Shown here: positions 1 through 6,133 of the stretch, piece by piece
Layout: every line of letters starts with the position of its first letter
How positions within the stretch are numbered: position 1 is the first letter of the stretch
Assembly (NCBI GenBank): GCA_030831885.1
Contig: JAURKF010000078.1
Span: 1-6,133, forward strand
DNA length: 6,133 nucleotides
Direction: 5' to 3'
Source of the DNA: Flavobacteriales bacterium
GTDB lineage: Bacteria > Bacteroidota > Bacteroidia > Flavobacteriales > UA16
Notes under the pieces: generated by a model
The model's input: the letters and a program-made list of their open reading frames with translations, nothing else
Told to the model about the DNA's origin: nothing
Database searches by the model: none
Program-made: the position numbers and the translations under genes

Positions 1-319
1 ATGGTTTAGGGACATACCGATAGACCTGGCCTTTGTTGATAGCATCAATCACCGCCTCTAAATCTGCATAGCCTGTCAGCAACACGCGCACAGGATGAGG
101 AAAATCCGGAAGTATGGTTTCGAAAAACTCCACTCCGCTAACCTCGGGCATTTTCTGGTCAGAGAATATGATATGAATCTCATGCTTGTTCAGAATGTCA
201 ACTGCTTCGTGAGCGCTGGTTGTAGTAAATACATTGTACTTCCTGCGAAAAAGCGCTTGAAACGAAACCAGATTCTGTTCTTCGTCGTCGAGGTATAATA
301 TGTTATATGCATTATTCAT
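1..319 (-). CDS. Response regulator, receiver domain (3' end outside window)
   Basis: This cytoplasmic response regulator probably takes phosphate from the histidine kinase encoded just upstream. The 106 visible residues make up most of a CheY-like receiver domain. The acidic pair is D11/D12 (LYLDDEEQ) and the phosphoacceptor is D54 in FSDQKMPEVSG. The switch Thr is T82 in LLTGYAD and the conserved Lys is K105 in YVPKP. The DQKMP, LLTGYAD and KGQVYRYVPKP wording is typical of receivers joined to many different outputs, so the output domain, which lies beyond position 1, cannot be inferred. The ATG at 319 is the first start after an in-frame TAG (the kinase stop at 334-332). There is no Shine-Dalgarno sequence. 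The gap to the kinase is 12 bases and the two genes share a reading frame. The receiver call is firm; the partner assignment rests on adjacency. Confidence 0.93.
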   Translation of the reverse strand, partial: MNNAYNILYLDDEEQNLVSFQALFRRKYNVFTTTSAHEAVDILNKHEIHIIFSDQKMPEVSGVEFFETILPDFPHPVRVLLTGYADLEAVIDAINKGQVYRYVPKP

Positions 320-331
320 ACTTGGAATGCG

Positions 332-2446
332 CTATGCTTCGGTGCGCTCCTGACGGCTAAGGTTGCGAGGCAAATGTAAGATAAACTCAGTGCCTTTGCC
401 GGGCTCGGAGACTACTTCAATATGGCCTTTGTGTTCTTCCACGATTCCGCGAGCTATTGCCAGTCCGAGTCCTGTTCCTTCTCCAACTGCCTTAGTAGTG
501 TAGAATGGAACGAAGATTTTTTGTAGCTCACGCTGATCAATACCACAGCCATCGTCTTTGATAGATATGCGGATATATTCACGGTCATATTCCGACTGAA
601 TCCATACATTTCGTTGTTGAATGCTTCTTCCCGGTATGCGTGTAGCATAAATGGCATTCGAAACAAGGTTTGCTATAACTTGATTCAACTTGCCCGGGAA
701 GCATTCCACTTCGGGAAGGTCTGCAGCTAGGTTGCGGTGAATGGTGACCTGGCCTTTTGTTACTCCATTCATAACAACTATCGTGGAATTTATGCATTCG
801 TTGATGTTGGCTGGTATGAGCGCGTCTTTATCTGTGCGAGCGAAGATGCGCAAGCCCTTTACAATTTCCGCTGTTCGCTTGGAACCCTCGGTAATTCCCA
901 ACATCAGCTGATTGATTTCCTTGCGAAGGAAGTCGATATCCATTTCTTCGCAGCGTATTTTAAGTTGTCGCAAATCTTCGGGTGCTGCATCATCACCCAA
1001 CGAAAGATAAGCCTCGAGCATTTGGAGCACTTCTGCAATGTCGCGCTGTAAAGGCCCCACATTAGAGGTCATGAAGTTGATTGGGTTGTTGAGTTCGTGT
1101 GCTATACCTGCTGTCATCTGACCGAGACCGGCAAATTTTTCAGAGTCAATCAACTGCTTTTGTGTTAGGCGTAAGTCATCATATTGCGATTGAATTTTAT
1201 TTTTTGCTTCTTCCAATTGCGCTGTTCTCTGCTGCACGTTGGTTTCAAGCAATTCGTTTTGCGATTCAATAGTCTTGATATGCAAAGCATCAGCTTCTTC
1301 CTTTTGCTTTCGAAGTAAATTAATCTTGTCGGCAAGCGCAAACGAAAGAAGTATGCCTTCAATAGCTGAACCGAATGGCAGAGAATATACCGTCCAGAAA
1401 TTATAAGGTAGCACGCCGAAATCTTTCATGGCGAAAATGGTGCACGCCAAAATGAATACCGACCAAGCCAGCAGGAAAAAGCCGGCAGATCGATTGCCCT
1501 TTTTACGTGCTCTGAATGATGCTACGATAAGTAATACGGATGATGCAGCGCAAAAATTGATGAGGTTATAACTTTCTATTCCATAGCCTGTGAAACACAT
1601 TGCAAGTGCTGCACAATACAACACAACATATCCCAACAGAATTTTATCGATGACGGGTGTAAATGTTTTTAACCTCAAAAAACTACGACTAAAGAATATG
1701 GTTGTAATTCCGCTTACTGCGCCCATGATGTGGACACCATTTCTTCCCAGCCATTCGCTGCTCGGCCATAGATAGGTGTTGCCATAACCGAATAACACGA
1801 TTTGAGTAAATGCAATGGAAAGAATGTAAAAAGAGTAGTCGGCGTAGCCTCTTTCTCGCGTGGCAAAGGCTAGAAACAAGTTGTATAAAAAAAGTACAGC
1901 AATAATGCCCAGATAGAGATACATGATGGACTCCTCTTTGCCGGCCAGTTGTAAAATGCGATTGCTTTCACCTATATAAATTGGAGCAATGAGTTGCTTG
2001 CTTGATTGCATGCGAAGAAGATATTCGCCAGCAGGTGATGGGGGCATTGGAAGCGCAAAGCCGGAAGGTGTAATAAAGTCTGTTGCCTTACCCAATGCGC
2101 TGCCGGATTGTGCAATGAGTTGCAATCCTCCATCAAGACGATAGAGCTCAATGCGTTCTATTGAACTGTTGCCAATGTAGCACAGCGCTTGTTCACTAGG
2201 ATTGTCTGATCCAAAGGAAAACTTAACGTATTTCCAGTCATTGCTTAACCCGAGATTAGGAGCACCTGTGCCTGAGGGTTGGAAGTCGGAGCTTTGCGAA
2301 ATGTCCTCGATGCTCAGTTGCGGGTTGCCGTTGAATATCCGGCAGTTTTCCAGCAGCAACGGTTTGTCCGGCTGATTTCCGTAAGCCATAATGCTTGCGA
2401 AAATCAGTATCGCAAATAAGCCAGATCGGATCGTACGAAGTGTCAT
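332..2446 (-). CDS. 7TMR-DISM sensor histidine kinase
   Basis: Membrane sensor kinase of 704 residues. A signal peptide or first membrane segment (about 7-22, ending MAYGNQ) leads into a periplasmic region (about 25-165) that fits the 7TMR-DISM extracellular beta-sandwich. Seven hydrophobic segments follow between about 173 and 372. A charged, coiled-coil-like stretch (about 373-438) connects to the kinase core. The H-box is GLGQMTAGIAHELNNPINF with phosphoacceptor H450. A long dimerisation segment (about 465-540) ends in KGLRIFAR. The HATPase domain has the N-box NLVSNAIYAT (N597), the G1 box KDDGCGI (D631), the F-box FVPFYTTK and the G2 box GEGTGLGLAI. All catalytic motifs look intact, and there is no receiver or PAS domain. 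DISM extracellular domains are thought to bind small ligands such as carbohydrates, but the ligand here is unknown. The next gene, 12 bases on, is the likely cognate regulator. The ATG at 2446 lacks a visible Shine-Dalgarno sequence. Confidence 0.95.
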   Translation of the reverse strand: MTLRTIRSGLFAILIFASIMAYGNQPDKPLLLENCRIFNGNPQLSIEDISQSSDFQPSGTGAPNLGLSNDWKYVKFSFGSDNPSEQALCYIGNSSIERIELYRLDGGLQLIAQSGSALGKATDFITPSGFALPMPPSPAGEYLLRMQSSKQLIAPIYIGESNRILQLAGKEESIMYLYLGIIAVLFLYNLFLAFATRERGYADYSFYILSIAFTQIVLFGYGNTYLWPSSEWLGRNGVHIMGAVSGITTIFFSRSFLRLKTFTPVIDKILLGYVVLYCAALAMCFTGYGIESYNLINFCAASSVLLIVASFRARKKGNRSAGFFLLAWSVFILACTIFAMKDFGVLPYNFWTVYSLPFGSAIEGILLSFALADKINLLRKQKEEADALHIKTIESQNELLETNVQQRTAQLEEAKNKIQSQYDDLRLTQKQLIDSEKFAGLGQMTAGIAHELNNPINFMTSNVGPLQRDIAEVLQMLEAYLSLGDDAAPEDLRQLKIRCEEMDIDFLRKEINQLMLGITEGSKRTAEIVKGLRIFARTDKDALIPANINECINSTIVVMNGVTKGQVTIHRNLAADLPEVECFPGKLNQVIANLVSNAIYATRIPGRSIQQRNVWIQSEYDREYIRISIKDDGCGIDQRELQKIFVPFYTTKAVGEGTGLGLAIARGIVEEHKGHIEVVSEPGKGTEFILHLPRNLSRQERTEA

Positions 2447-2449
2447 TCA

Positions 2450-2473
2450 GTTTAAGTTGAATTACCTTTAAAC
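2450..2473. promoter_or_regulatory. Inverted repeat before the kinase gene, possible operator
   Basis: Perfect 6-base arms GTTTAA and TTAAAC are separated by 12 bases. They occupy most of the 46-base spacer between the GNAT-like gene and the kinase gene and end 3 bases before the kinase start codon. The AT-rich arms could be a regulator site or chance. I see no good promoter in this spacer, so the kinase is more likely co-transcribed with the genes upstream. Confidence 0.2.
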
Positions 2474-2492
2474 GACAATAATGAATAAGGTT

Positions 2493-3218
2493 TCAATAAA
2501 CGAGAATTTCCTGCCCCTTTTTTAACCGCAAGTCGTAGTGAACCTCGATACTTCCTCTTGGAGAGTCTTCACAAATGGTACTTACAGGATCTTTCATCAA
2601 CTGAAAGACGCGTTCGCGGTTAAACTCGTCGGCATATTCCATGGTGTGGATATCGGGATTTTTAAGAACCACGGAAATGAACTCTTGCGTGGGGTAGGGT
2701 AAACGTCCTTCATTGCCAATCTCCGTTACCTCAACCAATCCGTTTGTTTTGATCATCTTCTCGGTGTACGGCGCTGCAAAGCAGAAAAAGTTCGTCAATC
2801 CAATGTCTGACATTACAGGAATGGCTGCCATGCATAGAAGTGGTGTGAGCCCTTTGCCAAATACTTTTTTTGCACTCCACAACCCGCAAGCTTCTGCCGT
2901 TCCTTCTGGCAACGTAGATTCAATAACTCCTATAATGGACGAGTCTTGATCTCGTATGGACTCAATGATAGGTAGTGAATAAGAGGAGGTATTAAAGCGA
3001 TGAATCCTAAGACCGGCTACCACTTCTTGATCTTCATCGATTGCAACCAGTACGAAAACATTAGGGTCGTTCATCCACGATGGACGAGCTGAATTGAGGT
3101 TTTTAATGCCCAGCTCTGAAAGCACTCCTGCATGGCCGTTGTGAAACAATGCACTATGCTCGGGATGCTCAATAGCCTGAAATGCTTCAATTCGGTATGA
3201 ACCCATCACGTCAGGCAT
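2493..3218 (-). CDS. GNAT-fold N-acyltransferase-like protein
   Basis: A 241-residue soluble protein with the layout of the GNAT / autoinducer-synthase fold. The central strands are VFVLVAIDEDQEVVAGLRIHRF (about 54-75, a beta2-beta3 hairpin), then AEACGLW (about 108-114, beta4). The loop-helix KKVFGKGLTPLL (about 117-128) occupies the place of the acyl-CoA pyrophosphate-binding motif. Strand NFFCFAAP and helix YTEKMIKTNGLVEV (about 143-164) follow. About 60 residues after this core (185-241) are not explained by GNAT. GNAT enzymes move an acyl group from acyl-CoA or acyl-ACP to an amine; here the donor and acceptor are unknown. Its start overlaps the end of the ThiF-like gene by 8 bases (ATGCCTGA), so the two are probably translationally coupled and work together. 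A second in-frame ATG lies four codons in. LuxI- or FeeM-like N-acyl amino acid synthesis is possible but unproven, and sequence similarity by eye is weak. Confidence 0.65.
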   Translation of the reverse strand: MPDVMGSYRIEAFQAIEHPEHSALFHNGHAGVLSELGIKNLNSARPSWMNDPNVFVLVAIDEDQEVVAGLRIHRFNTSSYSLPIIESIRDQDSSIIGVIESTLPEGTAEACGLWSAKKVFGKGLTPLLCMAAIPVMSDIGLTNFFCFAAPYTEKMIKTNGLVEVTEIGNEGRLPYPTQEFISVVLKNPDIHTMEYADEFNRERVFQLMKDPVSTICEDSPRGSIEVHYDLRLKKGQEILVY

Positions 3219-4317
3219 GTTTGGGTGTATTGCTTAATCTGAGTATTGAATTGGATTGATACTGTTCCAAAATGTCCATGCGGAATCGTCCGGATGAAAT
3301 ATTGTCACCGAGCAGAATCTGCCGAATGATCTTCGCTGCGAATGCTCCGCCCATGGCAACGTCTGTGGCTAGTTGCGGCCATGTGCTGATTGTTTTTCCA
3401 ATTTCGCCGAGCGACTGTTGTGCTCGCACGCTTGCCTTCTCGGGTTCTATGATTTGCGCAAGTACCTGCATACGTTGCTCGGGTGAGCTCCAGTCAATCT
3501 TCATGGATTCATCAATGAGCCCATGAAAAATGGGGCGATTTGGCTCAAGGTCGAATCGTTCTACATCGAGCATAAGCGAATCGCTTGTGTCCATGACCAC
3601 AGGTATACCGTGCTCCCGGCATACCTTGCGAAGAAGTATTTTCATTTCAAGATTATCGCATTCATCGACTACTAAATCAAGTCCGTTCACGAAATCATGA
3701 ATGTTTTCCGGGGTCACACCGCTGTCGAAGCAGGTCACTTCGAGAAAGGGGTCGATTTCTGCAATTTCACGAGCTACAATTGTTGTTTTCAACTCGCCCT
3801 GATGAATCATACTGCTGCGTATGCGATTCAGATTCGAAAGGTCAAGGGTATCGAAATCGGCTAAGCGCAGACTTCCGCAAATGCGTTCCATCACCAGTGA
3901 TACTGCTACCGATTGCCCAACGCTCAGGCCAACAACTCCGATGCGCGCGGACGAGAGCCGATCCTGTTCTTCTCCCGTGATTTTATGAAGATTGCGCAAA
4001 GTGCGCACGTGGATGAACTCTTCTTTTGACAAGCAGTGAACGAGTGTGTTGCGCCATGGATAATAAACCCAGCAACCATTTTTCTCGCTATCGGTAGTGT
4101 CTGAATTCTGTGCAATGAGCGAGTTTAGTTCCGAGTCAGAAAGACTTTTTCCGGGATGTTGTGCTCGAATCCATTCTTGTAATTGATTGCGGAATACATC
4201 CACCACCTGAATAGCGGACGTTTGTTCACGAATGTTATGAAGCACGGCTCTTTCCAGCGGATTTTCACCATTCAGGATGAGCGCATGCCGGGTAACCGAT
4301 TGATGCGAAGATGCCAT
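3211..4317 (-). CDS. ThiF/E1-like adenylating enzyme (Rv1355c-family type, ThiF part only)
   Basis: A 368-residue cytoplasmic protein with a ThiF/MoeB/E1 Rossmann-type adenylation domain. E1-like enzymes activate a carboxylate with ATP. Visible motifs are the nucleotide loop RIGVVGLSVGQS (about 125-136), DFDTLDLSNLNR (154-165, with the expected D156, N162 and R165), K177 in GELKTTIVAREIAEIDP, and DLVVDECDN (214-222, D221). Before this is about 120 residues of N-terminal extension holding WVYYPWRNTLVHCL (83-96), which I recall as typical of the Rv1355c (MoeY-annotated) family. The tail ATDVAMGGAFAAKIIRQILLG (318-337) also fits that family. Mycobacterial Rv1355c carries a nitroreductase half after the ThiF half; this protein ends where that would begin. 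None of its six cysteines forms a CxxC zinc pair. The substrate is unknown. The ATG at 4317 is the only ATG after an upstream in-frame TAA. The 3' end overlaps the GNAT-like gene. Confidence 0.85.
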   Translation of the reverse strand: MASSHQSVTRHALILNGENPLERAVLHNIREQTSAIQVVDVFRNQLQEWIRAQHPGKSLSDSELNSLIAQNSDTTDSEKNGCWVYYPWRNTLVHCLSKEEFIHVRTLRNLHKITGEEQDRLSSARIGVVGLSVGQSVAVSLVMERICGSLRLADFDTLDLSNLNRIRSSMIHQGELKTTIVAREIAEIDPFLEVTCFDSGVTPENIHDFVNGLDLVVDECDNLEMKILLRKVCREHGIPVVMDTSDSLMLDVERFDLEPNRPIFHGLIDESMKIDWSSPEQRMQVLAQIIEPEKASVRAQQSLGEIGKTISTWPQLATDVAMGGAFAAKIIRQILLGDNISSGRFRMDILEQYQSNSILRLSNTPKHA

Positions 4318-4329
4318 AAGGACGAAGGA

Positions 4330-4351
4330 TTCGGGGAAAATTCCACCCGAA
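4330..4351 (-). promoter_or_regulatory. Hairpin in the leader of the ThiF-like gene
   Basis: Perfect 6-base arms TTCGGG and CCCGAA flank a 10-base loop, which could add about three more pairs after a bulge. It ends 12 bases before the ATG at 4317, so in RNA it would sit at or beside the ribosome landing site. No T-run follows, so it does not look like an intrinsic terminator. A role in translational control is inference. Confidence 0.35.
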
Positions 4352-4406
4352 AACTCCTTCCCGAAAAATTACATCGAAAGCTATCTTTTAAAAACGAGTC
4401 CTTTTT

Positions 4407-4435
4407 GCGTTGTTAACACTGCGTTGTTAACACTG
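4407..4435. repeat. 14-bp tandem duplication with TGTTAACA palindromes
   Basis: The unit GCGTTGTTAACACT occurs twice head to tail (4407-4420 and 4421-4434), followed by one more matching base. Each unit contains the 8-base palindrome TGTTAACA. The array begins one base after the stop codon of the PAS-like gene (4437). It is either a recent slippage duplication or a pair of protein-binding sites one and a third helical turns apart. Confidence 0.85.
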
Positions 4436-4436
4436 T

Positions 4437-5585
4437 TTATATCTCTGTAATGCCCTTGTATATTGAATTAAGCAATACTTCCGGAATGGGCAGTAATCCA
4501 AGAGAGCGCGCAGCTTGAACGGCCTGTGAGTCGCTTTCGAGCGTGCAGTAATCGCCGGGTTTGCGAAACTCCCATGCGTTGAGAGTTTGTTCCATTCGTG
4601 GGCGAATGGTTTTGGCAAAACAATCGGCAATGGCTTGTTCTTCGATATTCGCTTCAATACCGGAATTTCTGAAAATTTGTTCGTTGAGGCGCGAAGCTAT
4701 TGCCTTGTTGCGATCTGCAATGCTGCGCTCATGCAGATATACCAGGTATTGAACGGGAAACTGAATCAGCGCAGCATTCATCAAATAAAGTACGGCATTC
4801 AGAGCACCTTGCCGCTCAATACTGCCAAGCCATGCGGGCCGCACCTGGTCGAACTCGGAGCGGTCGTAAATCAGCCATTTATCAATATGCAGGGAAGGCA
4901 AACACCCATGTTCACTTTCTTCATTGAAAAGAAAACAAATTTTTTCAAGCGTTATAAATTCATGCTCACGATATGCGGCGACATTACTTTTTTGAGTGCG
5001 CACACGAAAACGGATGCGAAACTGATCTTGCAGCGATTCCCAGCGGAAAATGCGCTCTGCCACCATCGCTTGGGCAAGGCAAGCCCATCGCAGCATATGA
5101 TAATGATCTCGCGGATGAAAAATGTGTGTGAAAGAATCTTTCTGCATCAGAGCGGGAACGTTGAAATCGTCGGGTTTAAGACCCAACAAATCATCGAGTT
5201 TGCTATCCATCTCACGATAGTAGCAAGTGTGCAAATCGAAAACAGCATAGAATTCATTGGGACGAACCGGCAGCGACTTAAAATGAGCAAGAACATCATC
5301 TAAGTTGCGGTCATTATAGTACGTGCTTTCGTATTGTGGTGAATGGGCAAAGAGCATCTCAAGATTACGCGACAACAGGATTTCCCGCAATCCTGCGATG
5401 TCATTCACAATGCGATGGGTGTCGATTGGGCGGTGATCGAAGTCTGCCTCGTTTTTAAAGCGAAGGTTTTGAATCGTATCATTGAAAATCGCTTTCCAGC
5501 TGGGGAAGTGGAGTTTGGATTTGTTTTTTTTACGCGAAACGGGATGGCCGGGAAGAATCTCTTCCGCCAAAGTGGAATACGGCAT
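4437..5585 (-). CDS. PAS-like domain protein of unknown function
   Basis: A 382-residue soluble protein without signal peptide or membrane segment; I do not recognise the family. Residues about 110-245 resemble a PAS fold: FYAVFDLHTCYYREMDSKLDDLLGL is like the first PAS strands with an N-S-LG-type helix. HIFHPRDHYHML (154-165) matches the HPxD segment of PAS_3-type domains. FRIRFRVRTQ (189-198) and ITLEKICFLF are further candidate strands. The N-terminus is basic (RKKNKSK, 18-24). The C-terminal part (about 255-382) is mostly helical and charged, and I find no LuxR-type helix-turn-helix, kinase, cyclase or GGDEF motif in it. It is the first gene of the minus-strand row and is divergent from the XRE gene, so it may be a sensor or a specific regulator or partner for the enzymes. 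The ATG at 5585 has no Shine-Dalgarno sequence. That it is a real gene is firm; the PAS assignment is tentative. Confidence 0.85.
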   Translation of the reverse strand: MPYSTLAEEILPGHPVSRKKNKSKLHFPSWKAIFNDTIQNLRFKNEADFDHRPIDTHRIVNDIAGLREILLSRNLEMLFAHSPQYESTYYNDRNLDDVLAHFKSLPVRPNEFYAVFDLHTCYYREMDSKLDDLLGLKPDDFNVPALMQKDSFTHIFHPRDHYHMLRWACLAQAMVAERIFRWESLQDQFRIRFRVRTQKSNVAAYREHEFITLEKICFLFNEESEHGCLPSLHIDKWLIYDRSEFDQVRPAWLGSIERQGALNAVLYLMNAALIQFPVQYLVYLHERSIADRNKAIASRLNEQIFRNSGIEANIEEQAIADCFAKTIRPRMEQTLNAWEFRKPGDYCTLESDSQAVQAARSLGLLPIPEVLLNSIYKGITEI

Positions 5586-5783
5586 CGTTTAGTGGTTTTA
5601 GTTATCCAAGTGTAGGATGATTCTTATGAAGTTGCATGAATTGTTGAAATCTTAGAAATCGGTTGAAAAAGTCGATTTATGGGCATATTCCACTATATGA
5701 TTTTATTTTCGAAAAAATCGAAATGAAGCGTTGAGTGCGAATAGACGCGAACATGTTTGCGCCATAATTAAAACCACAACGCT
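5586..5783. promoter_or_regulatory. Divergent intergenic region between the PAS-like and XRE genes
   Basis: This 198-base AT-rich spacer must hold the promoters for both directions. For the minus strand, TACACTTG (5614-5607) is one base from TAnnTTTG and lies 21 bases before the ATG at 5585, but it has no clear -33 TTG, so it is weak. Two short inverted repeats are visible: AAATCG/CGATTT at 5656-5678 (11-base spacer) and TTTCGA/TCGAAA at 5707-5723 (5-base spacer). They share the core AAATCGA or its complement. They could be operators for the XRE protein. Confidence 0.5.
5731..5759 (+). promoter_or_regulatory. Putative Bacteroidota-type promoter of the XRE gene
   Basis: TTG at 5731-5733 and CATGTTTG at 5752-5759 are separated by 18 bases. 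This resembles the Bacteroidota primary sigma pattern of a -33 TTG and a -7 TAnnTTTG, with one mismatch in the -7 box. Transcription would begin near 5764, giving a leader of about 20 bases. The assignment is by eye only. Confidence 0.35.
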
Positions 5784-6133
5784 ATGAATAAATACCCTAA
5801 CATTAAAGCACTGCGTATTCAGAACAATTACAAACAAGAGTATGTTGCCGACGCGCTGGGAGTGAGTCAACCGGAGTATAGCAAAATCGAGAACGGAAGT
5901 CGTCGCATCGACGCTTTTATTATCGGAGAGCTCTGTAAGTTATACGATGTAAAAATGGACGAGCTTCTAAAACGTGAACCAGTTCGGCTGGAACATGCAC
6001 TTGCATCGGAAGGCGCAATAGGCGGTTATGGTATCTCCGTAAATTCAGAGTTGTTTGCTAAGCTCATGGATAATTATACTGTATTGGTGGAGAATTATCT
6101 TAAGCAACAGCAAACCACGGAGCGCATTATTAA
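5784..6133 (+). CDS. XRE-family helix-turn-helix regulator (3' end outside window)
   Basis: DNA-binding protein of the Cro/CI (HTH_3) type, open to the window edge after 116 codons. The HTH domain spans about residues 6-62: IKALRIQNNYKQEYVADAL (first helices), then GVSQPEYSKIENGSRRI with the recognition helix around S28-I35, then LCKLYDVKMDELL. Residues 65-116 form a short linker and a helical, Gln-rich tail (NYLKQQQTTE) that could dimerise. Short proteins of this plan are common in Bacteroidota. No ligand, protease or toxin domain is seen in the visible part. It is transcribed away from the five-gene row across a shared spacer, the usual position for a repressor of both directions, but this is inference. 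The ATG at 5784 begins directly before the HTH domain; there is no Shine-Dalgarno sequence. Confidence 0.92.
   Translation, partial: MNKYPNIKALRIQNNYKQEYVADALGVSQPEYSKIENGSRRIDAFIIGELCKLYDVKMDELLKREPVRLEHALASEGAIGGYGISVNSELFAKLMDNYTVLVENYLKQQQTTERII

Larger units (their letters stand above)
4318..4436 (-). other. 119-base leader between the PAS-like and ThiF-like genes
   Basis: This is the longest gap within the minus-strand gene row. Read towards the ThiF-like gene, it contains a 14-bp tandem duplication, an AT-rich stretch with TAGCTTTC (one base from the Bacteroidota -7 pattern TAnnTTTG, but without a convincing -33 element), two TTTTCGGG copies 14 bases apart and a hairpin close to the ThiF start. 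It could hold a second promoter or a processing site. It has no coding potential that I can support. Confidence 0.4.

Noticed and set aside
95..298. A 67-codon plus-strand open frame
   Set aside because: The opposite strand encodes an intact receiver domain with all conserved residues across this stretch.
737..1051. A 104-codon plus-strand open frame
   Set aside because: It is antisense to the catalytic core of the histidine kinase, whose motifs are unmistakable. It has no domain of its own.
2447..2492. Separate promoter for the kinase gene
   Set aside because: The 46-base spacer has no convincing -33/-7 pair; co-transcription from upstream is simpler.
4389..4412. Intrinsic terminator after the PAS-like gene (A-run and T-run around GGACTCG)
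   Set aside because: Only five A-T pairs can form around a seven-base loop with no GC stem, too weak to call a terminator.
4437..4740. LuxR-type helix-turn-helix at the C-terminus of the PAS-like protein
   Set aside because: PAS plus LuxR is common in Bacteroidota, but the expected REREIL...G.S..EIA..L...TV..H pattern is not present.
4587..5303. A 238-codon plus-strand open frame
   Set aside because: It lies wholly antisense to the PAS-like gene, shows no recognisable domain, and its composition looks like an antisense reading. The minus-strand gene has PAS-like features and fits the gene row.

Overview
The window looks like chromosomal DNA from a member of the Bacteroidota. I base this on moderate GC content, start codons without clear Shine-Dalgarno sequences, a 7TMR-DISM sensor kinase, a short XRE regulator, and possible promoters that resemble the Bacteroidota -33 TTG / -7 TAnnTTTG pattern. 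This placement is an inference, and I cannot name a genus.

Layout, right to left along the minus strand: five co-directional genes fill nearly the whole window. First is a 382-residue protein with a PAS-like middle section and no recognised C-terminal domain (5585-4437). A 119-base gap follows, with a 14-bp tandem duplication and a hairpin. Next is a ThiF/E1-like adenylating enzyme resembling the ThiF half of the Rv1355c family (4317-3211). It overlaps by 8 bases a GNAT-fold acyltransferase-like protein (3218-2493). After 46 bases comes a 7TMR-DISM hybrid-less sensor histidine kinase (2446-332), and 12 bases later a response regulator (319 to beyond position 1, truncated by the window). On the plus strand, a divergent XRE-family repressor-like gene starts at 5784 and runs off the right edge. 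The 198-base divergent spacer holds a candidate promoter and short inverted repeats.

How the genes may work together: the same orientation, the 8-bp overlap and the short spacers suggest one transcription unit, or two with a break at the 119-base gap. Two enzyme-like proteins (E1-like adenylation and GNAT-like acyl transfer) sit beside a complete membrane receptor kinase and its regulator. A reasonable but untested idea is that the enzymes make or modify a small molecule, perhaps an acylated one, that the two-component system senses or whose production it controls. The divergent XRE protein may regulate the unit. I see no CRISPR array, insertion sequence, tRNA, rRNA, integrase or phage gene.
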